NCBI GenBank assembly: GCA_964519385.1
Contig: CAZFLR010000002.1
Coordinates: 66,932-130,931, forward strand
Length of the DNA stretch: 64,000 bases
Reading direction: 5' to 3'
Origin: SVFI01 sp964519385
Lineage (GTDB): Bacteria; Bacillota; Clostridia; Lachnospirales; Lachnospiraceae
The notes beneath the pieces were generated by a model, which saw only the letters and a list, made by a program, of their open reading frames with translations, did no database searches and had not been told where the DNA came from. The position numbers were made by a program, and so were the translations under genes. The first letter of the stretch is position 1. Every line of letters begins with the position of its first letter. Of this stretch, positions 1 to 7,144 are shown in pieces.

Positions 1-127
1 GTCTGGTGAATACTTTCTTCTTAGGTCTTTCTTCTACATATTCTTCATCTGTATCATATTCATCATCATATTCGTCATATTCATCCGGATTTAATTTCAT
101 TGAACTGATTAACTTATCTAATACCAT
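1..127 (-). CDS. sepF: SepF cell-division protein, N-terminal part (cut by window edge)
   Basis: SepF is a membrane-binding protein that anchors and bundles FtsZ at the Firmicute division site. Only the first 42 codons are inside the window. They start with an amphipathic segment (MVLDKLISSMKL), the usual SepF membrane-binding helix, followed by a very acidic Asp/Glu/Tyr linker and a basic RPKKK stretch, as expected before the globular SepF domain. A strong ribosome site (AAGGAG) lies 6 bases before the ATG. It starts 11 bp after the yggS stop, the classic ylmE-ylmF (yggS-sepF) order. The globular domain is outside the window, so the call rests on the N-terminal pattern and on synteny. Confidence 0.8.
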   Translation of the reverse strand, partial: MVLDKLISSMKLNPDEYDEYDDEYDTDEEYVEERPKKKVFTR

Positions 128-138
128 GATATTTCTCC

Positions 139-846
139 TTACACATTATCCTTTTTCTGACTGTAATCTCTCTCTCCGAAAATATATGTACCGACTCTGA
201 CATAAGTAGCACCTTCCTCTACCGCAACGCAGTAATCGCCGCTCATACCCATGGAGAGAAAATCCATAGCTACATTATCAATGTTTTTACGCATTATGTC
301 AACAGATAATTGTTTTAATTTTTGGAAATACTGTCGATTTTCCTCTGCATTTTCAACATACGGAGCAATTGTCATCAGTCCCTTTACGCGGATACCCGGC
401 AATTTTGAAACAGCCTCCACCAGCTCTTCGGTCTCCTCTGTCTTAAGCCCGAATTTCGATTCCTCCTGTGCCACATTCACCTCAATGAGAATTTGCACCG
501 TCACCTGTTTTTTTACCGCTTCTCTGCTGATTTCCTCCGCAAGTCGCAAGGAATCCACGCTATGAATCAGATAGACCTTATCCACAATATACTTTACCTT
601 GTTGCGCTGTAAATGCCCAATCATATGCCAGCGTATATCCTTTGGCAATGCCTCATATTTTTCTACTAATTCCTGTACCTTGTTTTCTCCGAAATCCCTG
701 CATCCGTGCTCATACAACTCCTCAATCATGCTCATCGGCTTCGTCTTACTCACCGCAATCAGCCTTACATCTTCTTTTGCTCTTCCTACACGGCTGCATG
801 CTTCGGCTATTTCTTTTTCCACATCATCATAATTTTCTCTTAACAT
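139..846 (-). CDS. yggS: YggS/YlmE family PLP homeostasis protein
   Basis: 235-residue single-domain fold-type III PLP-binding protein (PLPBP family) thought to buffer free pyridoxal phosphate and affect amino-acid pools; no enzymatic reaction is firmly known for the family. The PLP lysine is K34 in AVSKTKP, followed by FGENKVQE, WHMIGHLQRNK, the phosphate-binding LSMGMSGDY and the C-terminal VRVGTYIFGERDY signature. The length is typical and the start has a GAGGAAG ribosome site. It sits between a HlyD-like gene (14 bp upstream) and sepF (11 bp downstream), the division-associated ylm arrangement of Firmicutes. Function as a PLP carrier is established for the family; any direct role in division is inference. 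Confidence 0.93.
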   Translation of the reverse strand: MLRENYDDVEKEIAEACSRVGRAKEDVRLIAVSKTKPMSMIEELYEHGCRDFGENKVQELVEKYEALPKDIRWHMIGHLQRNKVKYIVDKVYLIHSVDSLRLAEEISREAVKKQVTVQILIEVNVAQEESKFGLKTEETEELVEAVSKLPGIRVKGLMTIAPYVENAEENRQYFQKLKQLSVDIMRKNIDNVAMDFLSMGMSGDYCVAVEEGATYVRVGTYIFGERDYSQKKDNV

Positions 847-860
847 ACTTCTTCCTCTTT

Positions 861-2261
861 TTATTCATAGATAAAATCATCTGCATTTACGGTAGATGCA
901 TCCAGTACAATATAGTCGTACTCCGACAGACCATAAGTCGTGTTTGATTTCACAACAGAATACTCCTCATTGGAATACAATATCGTTATCGATGTAAAAT
1001 CCGCATAACCCTTGTTGATATTATATACACCAATCAATGTTCCCACCTTACTAATCTGCATTTTCTGTGAAGAATCCGTTTGGCAGATGTAATCGCCTAT
1101 CTTAAAATTGCTCGTATCCACATAGTAATATTCTTCGTCCGCATAATAAATTTTTGCCTCTATATTTTTGGTGATAAGCTCGCCATCTTCATTATAGCTT
1201 TCACGCAAAAACTTACCTGTCGTTCCGCCTTCCGTTGAATCCTGACGATACGAAATCGGTATCAGAAAAAATTCCTGCTGCGCAATCGCACTGTTTGGAA
1301 CCTTTAGCCCCTTTTCCTGCTGATAAAGAATCTCCAGGTCAATATATCTGTCCGTGGCAAAGGTAATCATGGAATTGGTAAAATCCAGTTTCAGGTATGT
1401 TCCGTCCGCATTATCAAGAACGTTGACCTTCGCCCATGAGGTATACTGATTTTTCAAAAACTTAACCTCTACATATTCCTCCTCAAGCAGTTCATTTGCC
1501 CGCTCTTTCTCCATCGGAATTACAATGGACCAGTTCTCGGATTTCAGAATTTTATATGCATTATCCTGCGGGCTTGCAAGCTGATTGGCTTCAAGCTGAA
1601 TCTGTTCTTTTTTCTCATCCCCGAACATTCCCTTGTTGACTGCTTCAGGCTCCAAAGCCTCATAGCCGTCTATCCCGTACACGACAACTCCGCTGGTCGG
1701 CGCATACTGGAAGGATACGTTGTCTGCAGACTTTCCGAGAAGGGAATTGATGTTGCTGAGCATATTATAATTGGACAGCTTCAGTGCCATTCCGTCCACC
1801 TGTCCCTTAAAATCATAAACCTTTGAAAACTCCTTTGAAGAAAAAGCATTTTGAAAATGGATGATATTATTTTTTATATCATTCAAATCTCTGTCTGAAA
1901 AAAGGATTTCCTCATCACTCGCCTCCATCATCTCCGCAATTTTTCCGGAGCTGTCCAGCGTATAAATCAAATCGCCACATGCAACATGCTCGGACTCTCT
2001 GGCAAAGAAATTGATATATCCGGTTCCGCTCACCTGATAAACCGTTTCATCCCGTAGAGCAATTCCTTCGTATACATTCGGAACACTGAGCGAGCCCTCT
2101 ACAACCTCATATCCGACAATATGTTTGGTATTAAAATACATGATTACACAGATAATCATATAGACAAGAATCACTGCAAACACTATGATACCCGGATTCA
2201 TGTGAATTTTTCCGGCTCTGTATTCTGATATATTGGTAATTTTGTTGTTTCTTCCCGCCAC
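861..2261 (-). CDS. HlyD-like membrane-anchored protein of the sepF cluster
   Basis: 466-residue protein with a short cytoplasmic N-terminus, one membrane segment (about residues 23-43) and a long extracytoplasmic part resembling HlyD/RND-type periplasmic adaptors: an early lipoyl-like hairpin region (GIALRDETVYQVSGTGYI), a coiled-coil-prone middle and a beta-rich end. Such proteins normally bridge an export pump, but no ABC or RND transporter gene is near; the neighbours are yggS and sepF, and a similar gene is, as far as I recall, common at this spot in Lachnospiraceae. The start is GTG at 2261, chosen because GAGGAG lies 6 bases upstream. The adaptor label is a fold-level guess; a role in envelope assembly at the septum is possible but unproven. 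Confidence 0.6.
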   Translation of the reverse strand: MAGRNNKITNISEYRAGKIHMNPGIIVFAVILVYMIICVIMYFNTKHIVGYEVVEGSLSVPNVYEGIALRDETVYQVSGTGYINFFARESEHVACGDLIYTLDSSGKIAEMMEASDEEILFSDRDLNDIKNNIIHFQNAFSSKEFSKVYDFKGQVDGMALKLSNYNMLSNINSLLGKSADNVSFQYAPTSGVVVYGIDGYEALEPEAVNKGMFGDEKKEQIQLEANQLASPQDNAYKILKSENWSIVIPMEKERANELLEEEYVEVKFLKNQYTSWAKVNVLDNADGTYLKLDFTNSMITFATDRYIDLEILYQQEKGLKVPNSAIAQQEFFLIPISYRQDSTEGGTTGKFLRESYNEDGELITKNIEAKIYYADEEYYYVDTSNFKIGDYICQTDSSQKMQISKVGTLIGVYNINKGYADFTSITILYSNEEYSVVKSNTTYGLSEYDYIVLDASTVNADDFIYE

Positions 2262-2273
2262 TTCAATCTCCTC

Positions 2274-2303
2274 AAGAAAAAGCCCCGGACATGGATCCGA
2301 GGC
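2274..2303 (-). terminator. Rho-independent terminator after the P-loop gene
   Basis: On the minus strand an 8-bp stem (GCCTCGGA / TCCGGGGC, one G-T pair, 6-base loop) is followed directly by TTTTTCTT. It lies 19 bp after the stop of the P-loop gene and before the HlyD-like start, so it should make the P-loop gene largely monocistronic. Confidence 0.75.
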
Positions 2304-2321
2304 CTGATATTCATTCTTACT

Positions 2322-2741
2322 TTATAAAGATACGATAACCTTCTCTTTCAACGCCTCCGGCAGTTCTTCCGCATTTACTCCAACGCTGAGCACGAAGTCA
2401 ATACCAAAATTCTCGCCGAGTTTCTCAAGCTTGTCAACAACCGGTGTCATATCCTTACCGTCTAAATATGAAATACTTAAGAAGTTATCCAGGAACATCA
2501 TCTGTAAGTCATGATCCTGTGAAATGATTCCGCAGAGGAATCCGATAAATTCTTCACTGGTTGTAACCATATAATCAGATACGTCAATTAATCTGACTTT
2601 ATTATTCAGTTCATACATATGCTTGGTATTCTTATCAATGTATACGATATTACCGGTAGCATCCAGTACCTGTGAGTTTACCTTATCCAAGAGATGTTTT
2701 GTTTTTCCTTTACCCTTATTACCGACAATTAACTGAACCAT
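2322..2741 (-). CDS. Small P-loop ATPase-like protein, function unknown
   Basis: 139-residue cytoplasmic protein. The N-terminus has a clear Walker A motif (VGNKGKGKT, about residues 6-14). A hydrophobic strand ending in acid (MMFLDNF, about residues 81-87) could be Walker B. The rest alternates strands and helices like a minimal P-loop NTPase core, with no extra domain, membrane segment or DNA-binding motif. Similar short proteins in Lachnospiraceae are sometimes labelled 'PilT-like', but nothing here indicates type IV pili. It has a good ribosome site (AGGAGGG), its own promoter and its own terminator, so it appears to be regulated separately from both neighbours. Nucleotide binding is likely; the biological role is unknown. 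Confidence 0.7.
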   Translation of the reverse strand: MVQLIVGNKGKGKTKHLLDKVNSQVLDATGNIVYIDKNTKHMYELNNKVRLIDVSDYMVTTSEEFIGFLCGIISQDHDLQMMFLDNFLSISYLDGKDMTPVVDKLEKLGENFGIDFVLSVGVNAEELPEALKEKVIVSL

Positions 2742-2821
2742 ATGTAAGCCCTCCTATTGATATGTGTCATTTCGGAAATTTGTGCAAATTGTTGTTTCTA
2801 CGCCACCATCCGATATTGATT

Positions 2822-2850
2822 ATTATAAATTATATCCTAATAAAAAACAA
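2822..2850 (-). promoter_or_regulatory. SigA-type promoter of the P-loop gene
   Basis: Minus strand: -35 TTGTTT (2845-2850), 17-bp spacer, -10 TATAAT (2822-2827). The -10 is perfect, the -35 keeps only TTG. The initiation point would be about 70 bp before the ATG at 2741. The region between the D,D-carboxypeptidase stop and this gene (2742-2884) holds nothing else recognisable. Confidence 0.55.
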
Positions 2851-2884
2851 CCATTTTCCACTTTTTTTATACATCTGTGCCAAA

Positions 2885-3883
2885 TTAAATTTGTTTAAGG
2901 AGCTCTGCCATTTCCTGATATAAATATTGTCTCTCGCTGCAGTTTAAAATTACGGAGACATACGGATTTCCCGAAGAATCCTTTGAGAGAAGCACAAGAC
3001 AGTTTCTTGCCGCTGTCGTCGTTCCCGTTTTTCCGCCGATTACAGTGATGCCCTCAGGCGATGTATAATCGCCGCGCAAAAACAGATTGGTGGTCGTACA
3101 GGAATACTCTTTCGCATTGCCCTCCGCGTCGTGATAAATCGTCTCATACATATCCTGGTTAATAATCTGCGTAAATTCCGGATACTTCATGGCTTCCTGA
3201 AAAATCAGATAGATATCATATGCGCATGAATAATGTCCGTCCACGGTGAGACCATGCGGATTTTTAAACTCGGAATTCGTGGCTCCAAGCGACTTTGCCT
3301 CAGCATTCATCATTTCACAGAACGCTTCCTCACTGCCGGCAATATTCTCAGCAATCATAATTGCAACATCATTTGCCGACTGCATCAAGAGTGCATGCAA
3401 AGCCTGATCAAGGGTCATTGTATCCCCCGGCTCCAGACCGAGCAGAGTTGCACCGCTTTCATTAATCTTAACATTCTCCGAAGCAGTGAGTGTCATATCA
3501 AGCTCCGCATTTTTCAGCGCGACAAGTGCCGTGAGCACCTTTGTCAGACTGGCAGGAGCAAGCTGGAGATTCTCGTCCTTTGCATATATAATGCGATTTT
3601 CATTGATATCGCACAGTACACCCGACAACGCCTGAGAAAGATCCACTGCGTTGGAAGAAACCGTGTTTTCATCCCTTAGGCATAATCCGGCAGCAAATGC
3701 AGATGCCTTTTTCTCATCACCGGAAGCAAGACCGCTCTTTTCAAAACGGTACGCACTTACATTCCCCTCCGAATCGTATTCCATCGGAAGTCCGCTCCCT
3801 CCGCAGCCTGTCAGAAGCAGGCAGGAAAGCACAAAAATTGCAATTCGTATGTATGTATTACTTGTACATCTCACGCCACTCAA
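2885..3883 (-). CDS. D-alanyl-D-alanine carboxypeptidase lipoprotein (S11, DacF-like)
   Basis: Class C low-molecular-weight penicillin-binding protein that trims the terminal D-Ala of peptidoglycan stem peptides. All three motifs are present: SLTK (S112, K115), SAN (169-171) and KTG (285-287). The N-terminus is a lipoprotein signal with lipobox LLTGC, so it is tethered to the outer membrane face rather than by the C-terminal amphipathic helix usual in DacA. The longest frame begins with TTG at 3883, overlapping the 3' end of mgsA by 26 bp; a GTG three codons later (3874) has better spacing from the AGGAG site, so the exact start is uncertain. It ends the rodA-mgsA part of the elongation/division cluster. 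Confidence 0.9.
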   Translation of the reverse strand: MSGVRCTSNTYIRIAIFVLSCLLLTGCGGSGLPMEYDSEGNVSAYRFEKSGLASGDEKKASAFAAGLCLRDENTVSSNAVDLSQALSGVLCDINENRIIYAKDENLQLAPASLTKVLTALVALKNAELDMTLTASENVKINESGATLLGLEPGDTMTLDQALHALLMQSANDVAIMIAENIAGSEEAFCEMMNAEAKSLGATNSEFKNPHGLTVDGHYSCAYDIYLIFQEAMKYPEFTQIINQDMYETIYHDAEGNAKEYSCTTTNLFLRGDYTSPEGITVIGGKTGTTTAARNCLVLLSKDSSGNPYVSVILNCSERQYLYQEMAELLKQI

Positions 3884-4253
3884 GGTCTCCTCTGCTCAAA
3901 GATTTAATCAACAATTCCGCTGTTGCAAGGTTGGTTGCAAGCGGAATATTATGCATGTCACACAGGCGGACAAGGTTGTTGACATCCGGCTCGTGAATTT
4001 TTTGTGTGTAAGGGTCACGAAGAAAGATGACAAGGTCAATCTGATTATGCTCTATCTGTGCGCCAAGCTGCTGTTCTCCTCCCAGATGCCCTGCCAGATA
4101 TTTGTGAATACTTAAATTCGTTACCTCCTCAATCAGACGACCGGTAGTACCTGTGGCATACAATTCATTCTTACTCAATATACCTCTGTATGCAATACAG
4201 AAATTCTGCATCAGTTTCTTTTTCGCATCATGTGCGATAAGTGCAATATTCAT
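3858..4253 (-). CDS. mgsA: Methylglyoxal synthase with Asp-to-Glu change at the catalytic base position
   Basis: 131-residue MgsA-fold enzyme that converts dihydroxyacetone phosphate to methylglyoxal and phosphate, a glycolytic bypass used when phosphate is low. Family landmarks: IALIAHD at the N-terminus, ATGTTG phosphate loop, LGGEQQLGA, FLRDP and HEPDV (the His and two further acidic residues of the site), ending ATNLATAELL. The usual signature GP-x-GGDQQ is GHLGGEQQ here, so the aspartate known as the catalytic base in the E. coli enzyme (Asp71) is Glu. The ATG at 4253 is preferred over GTG at 4262 because GAGAGGG lies 8 bases before it. Activity is probable but may be altered. Confidence 0.88.
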   Translation of the reverse strand: MNIALIAHDAKKKLMQNFCIAYRGILSKNELYATGTTGRLIEEVTNLSIHKYLAGHLGGEQQLGAQIEHNQIDLVIFLRDPYTQKIHEPDVNNLVRLCDMHNIPLATNLATAELLIKSLSRGDLEWREMYK

Positions 4254-4268
4254 ATAAAACACCCTCTC

Positions 4269-5381
4269 TTACGTGTATTTTCTGACACACTGCAGTCTGA
4301 CATTTAAAACAAACCCCATACCTATATACAGACTCAGCAGCGATGTTAATCCATAACTCACAAACGGCAACGGAATTCCGGTATTCGGCAACACTCCCGT
4401 GGCAACAGAGATATTAATAAAACTCTGAAAGCCTATCAGGGTTGCCATACCCGAGGCAATCAGGGTTCCTGCAATATCCTTCGCCCTTCTCGCCGTCATC
4501 AGGCAGTCCAGCGTGATGAACAACAACAGCACAATCACCGCACATCCGCCTGCAAAACCAAGCTCTTCACCCACGATTGCAAAAATAAAGTCTGTCTGCG
4601 GTTCCGAGATAAAATTGCCGTTTTTCACGGAACTGATTTCATTGTTATTCAGTCCTTTTCCAAACAACTGCCCGCTTCCTATCGCAATCTTCGAGTTGTC
4701 CTGCTGATACCCTTCTGTCGTCGCATACTCTTCCGGATTCAGCCATGCCAGAATTCTGGTCTGCTGATACTCCTGAATCAGCTCCTGGTCCGGCTGAAGC
4801 ACAATGGCGAGGAAAATAATCGCCGAAGGTATGACGACAACAAGGACACCAAATATAATCTTATAACTCAGCCCTCCGATAAAAAGAAGGGCACAAAACA
4901 ACAAACCAATCATAATGCTCGTAGAAAGGTCCGGCTGCCTGTAAATCAGCAAAAGCGGCGGCGCGAGCAATGCAATCATAGTAAGTATCGTCTTCAGAGA
5001 ACTGATTTTCTCCTTATGTTTCATAATAAACTGTGCATAAAATAAAATCAACATAATTTTGGCTGTCTCCGACGGCTGAAAACGTATTCCCGCAATGGAC
5101 ACCCATCGCTGTGCGTTGTTGGACGACTCGCCGAAAAACTCTACCAGAAGAAGCAAAAGCACGTTGACGACATATATGACCCAGTAAAATCTCAGGAATG
5201 TCGAATAATCAAACAGCGAAATTACCACCATCAGGAATAGTCCCATGACAAATCCCAGAATCTGTTTTGACTGATACGACTCATTTGCACTTCCGATTAC
5301 AAGAATTCCAATGACCGTCAGTGCAATCAGCATAAGTATTAATTTAAAATCATAATCTCTGACACGATATCTCTTTAGCAT
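4269..5381 (-). CDS. rodA: RodA, SEDS peptidoglycan polymerase
   Basis: Multi-pass SEDS-family glycosyltransferase that polymerises lipid II during cell elongation together with the class B PBP2. Around ten membrane segments are visible; conserved SEDS features are the RFQPSETAK motif, YRQPDLSTS, and the C-terminal FVSYGLTSLLSLYIGMG. About 370 residues, normal for RodA. The reading frame could begin at 5399 inside minE, but the ATG at 5381 immediately follows the GGTGAG around the minE stop; the ribosome site is weak in either case. Its position in the same run as mrdA, mreBCD and min genes supports RodA rather than FtsW or SpoVE. Confidence 0.92.
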   Translation of the reverse strand: MLKRYRVRDYDFKLILMLIALTVIGILVIGSANESYQSKQILGFVMGLFLMVVISLFDYSTFLRFYWVIYVVNVLLLLLVEFFGESSNNAQRWVSIAGIRFQPSETAKIMLILFYAQFIMKHKEKISSLKTILTMIALLAPPLLLIYRQPDLSTSIMIGLLFCALLFIGGLSYKIIFGVLVVVIPSAIIFLAIVLQPDQELIQEYQQTRILAWLNPEEYATTEGYQQDNSKIAIGSGQLFGKGLNNNEISSVKNGNFISEPQTDFIFAIVGEELGFAGGCAVIVLLLFITLDCLMTARRAKDIAGTLIASGMATLIGFQSFINISVATGVLPNTGIPLPFVSYGLTSLLSLYIGMGFVLNVRLQCVRKYT

Positions 5382-5385
5382 CTTC

Positions 5386-5601
5386 TCACCAAAATACATT
5401 TATTTTACGTTTACTGACTTCTATTTCCATTTTCCCCGGCTCTATCTGTATATATCTTGACAAAACCTTTGCAATATCCTTTTTAATCAGCTCCATCATT
5501 TCCGGAGAACAGTTGAACCGGTCGGATATGAGGAGAATCTTTAGTCTGTCCTTTGCTACATCTTTTGATTTTTTCTTATGAAACAAACCTTTTATGCTCA
5601 T
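5386..5601 (-). CDS. minE: MinE cell division topological specificity factor
   Basis: 71-residue MinE, which stimulates MinD ATPase and displaces MinC so that MinCD is kept from midcell. The N-terminal part holds the MinD-contact helix/strand (DRLKILLISDRFNCSP) and the C-terminal part the topological domain (MMELIKKDIAKVLSRYI then a terminal beta strand). The start is ATG at 5601 because AGGAGGG sits 8 bases before it; the longer frame would add 17 residues that do not look like MinE. It follows minD by 14 bp and overlaps the upstream-extended rodA frame. MinE is absent from Bacillus but occurs in many Clostridia. Confidence 0.9.
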   Translation of the reverse strand: MSIKGLFHKKKSKDVAKDRLKILLISDRFNCSPEMMELIKKDIAKVLSRYIQIEPGKMEIEVSKRKINVFW

Positions 5602-5615
5602 CCTTTTGACCCTCC

Positions 5616-6407
5616 TTAATTTTTCTGGAATATGCCCGCAAAGCGAAACCATACAGATTTTTCTTTTTCCGGATCAAAAATCGGAACCTCTTCTCCCAGG
5701 ATTCTGTTACAAATATTCATATAAGCTCTTCCCGCTATGCTCTGTCCGCACACAAGCGGTTCTCCGTGATTGGTGGAGACCACAACCTCTTCGTCATCAT
5801 AGACGGCTCCCAGCAGATCCACGGACAAAATATCCACAACATCCGCAACGCTCATCATGTCTCCGCGCCTTATCATTTCACTCCGGAGCCGGTTGACCAC
5901 CAGTTCCACTCTGCCGACTTCATATGCATGTAAAAGTCCTATAATCCGGTCGGCATCACGGATTGCCGACACCTCCGGTGTCGTGACAACAATCGCTCTG
6001 TCCGCGCCCGCAATAGCATTTTGAAAGCCACGCTCAATTCCTGCCGGACAATCCAGCAATATGTAATCAAACTGTTCTTTAAGCTGTGCAGTCAGCTTCC
6101 GCATCTGCTCAGGATTGACCGCTGTCTTATCCCGGGTCTGTGCACACGGCAGCAGATAAAGCCCCGGATATCTCTTATCTTTTATCAATGCCTGTTTCAC
6201 CCTGCAATGTCCTTCTACCACATCCACAAGGTTATATACGATACGATTTTCAAGCCCCATCACCACATCAAGATTTCTCAGACCTATATCCGTATCGATA
6301 AGCACCACTTTTTTCCCAAGGTAGGCAAGCCCTGTTCCTATGTTTGCGGTCGTTGTGGTTTTTCCCACGCCGCCTTTTCCGGATGTAATGACAATTACTT
6401 CACTCAT
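5616..6407 (-). CDS. minD: MinD septum-site-determining ATPase
   Basis: 263-residue ParA/MinD ATPase that recruits MinC to the membrane. The deviant Walker A is GKGGVGKT (residues 10-17), switch I DTDIGLRNLD and Walker B ILLDCPAG follow. The C-terminus has the amphipathic membrane-targeting helix (VWFRFAGIF), which distinguishes MinD from Mrp or ParA. Clear ribosome site (GAGGAAA) and standard length. It lies between minC (45 bp upstream) and minE (14 bp downstream) in one transcription unit. Confidence 0.96.
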   Translation of the reverse strand: MSEVIVITSGKGGVGKTTTTANIGTGLAYLGKKVVLIDTDIGLRNLDVVMGLENRIVYNLVDVVEGHCRVKQALIKDKRYPGLYLLPCAQTRDKTAVNPEQMRKLTAQLKEQFDYILLDCPAGIERGFQNAIAGADRAIVVTTPEVSAIRDADRIIGLLHAYEVGRVELVVNRLRSEMIRRGDMMSVADVVDILSVDLLGAVYDDEEVVVSTNHGEPLVCGQSIAGRAYMNICNRILGEEVPIFDPEKEKSVWFRFAGIFQKN

Positions 6408-6452
6408 AATTTTTCCTCAACTTTCATGAAATATTTGTCCCCTGCCTCTCTC

Positions 6453-7118
6453 CTATTCAAGAGTCTGCAGTAATTCTTCCGTAATGCTCAAATCGTCAAA
6501 AACGATCTCTTCTCCCTTCAGATATGCCATTTGCGGAGTCGTATGTTTTTTTCTTCCCCACAAACCTTTTCCCTTGTTTTTTCCTCTGCACTCACCGATG
6601 CGCAGAGACTCCGGATTCATGGAAAGTGCTGCAATGAAATGAGACTTTCCGTCCACTCCTGCATACGCAGAGCCCTCCAGTGCTCCGAGTACAATGATGT
6701 CCTTTCTTGAAATGACACAGCTTCCTTTTTCGACATTGCCCAGAATAATAATATTCTGTTCCGTCTCCAGGATATTTTTTCCTGTCAGATTTCCTCTGTA
6801 AAACTGTGCCGTATCGCTTTCCAAAAGCTGCTGCAGCGACCCGACTGCCCGGTCAAAGGTCTCATTGGCCTCCGAAGAAACCACGCAGACAATATTTACA
6901 CTGCTTGTCTCAGAAATAGCATCCAGTATTGCATTTTCTTCCTCTGTCGTGTTTTTTCTGCCCTCAAAGGTAACTGCAAGCTTCGCCTTCCCGAAAAAAC
7001 GTTCCGATTCCCTGAACTTCTCAGAAATCTCTTTCAGGACATCCGGAAACGGTGCATTCTCCTCTATAACAATCTTGATTCCGTTTGAATAACTTTTCAG
7101 TTTCACCTTATCCTTCAT
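6453..7118 (-). CDS. minC: MinC septum-site-determining protein
   Basis: 221-residue FtsZ assembly inhibitor. The N-terminal half (about 1-105) is the alpha/beta FtsZ-binding domain; the C-terminal half is the beta-helix dimerisation and MinD-binding domain, recognisable by the glycine ladder GNVEKGSCV, VLGALEGSAYAG and the IGECRG segment. The sequence between about 180 and 200 is rich in Lys/Gly and looks like an insertion near the end of the beta helix. It starts 26 bp after the mrdA stop, with AAGGATG as ribosome site. The neighbours minD and minE make the call secure. Confidence 0.93.
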   Translation of the reverse strand: MKDKVKLKSYSNGIKIVIEENAPFPDVLKEISEKFRESERFFGKAKLAVTFEGRKNTTEEENAILDAISETSSVNIVCVVSSEANETFDRAVGSLQQLLESDTAQFYRGNLTGKNILETEQNIIILGNVEKGSCVISRKDIIVLGALEGSAYAGVDGKSHFIAALSMNPESLRIGECRGKNKGKGLWGRKKHTTPQMAYLKGEEIVFDDLSITEELLQTLE

Positions 7119-7144
7119 CTAATCATCCTTTTCGTTCCGCTTTA

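Noticed and set aside
1..127. Repeated GAATATGAC/GATGAATAT units suggesting a short tandem repeat
   Set aside because: They encode the acidic Asp/Glu/Tyr linker of SepF; codon-level repetition of a low-complexity linker explains them.
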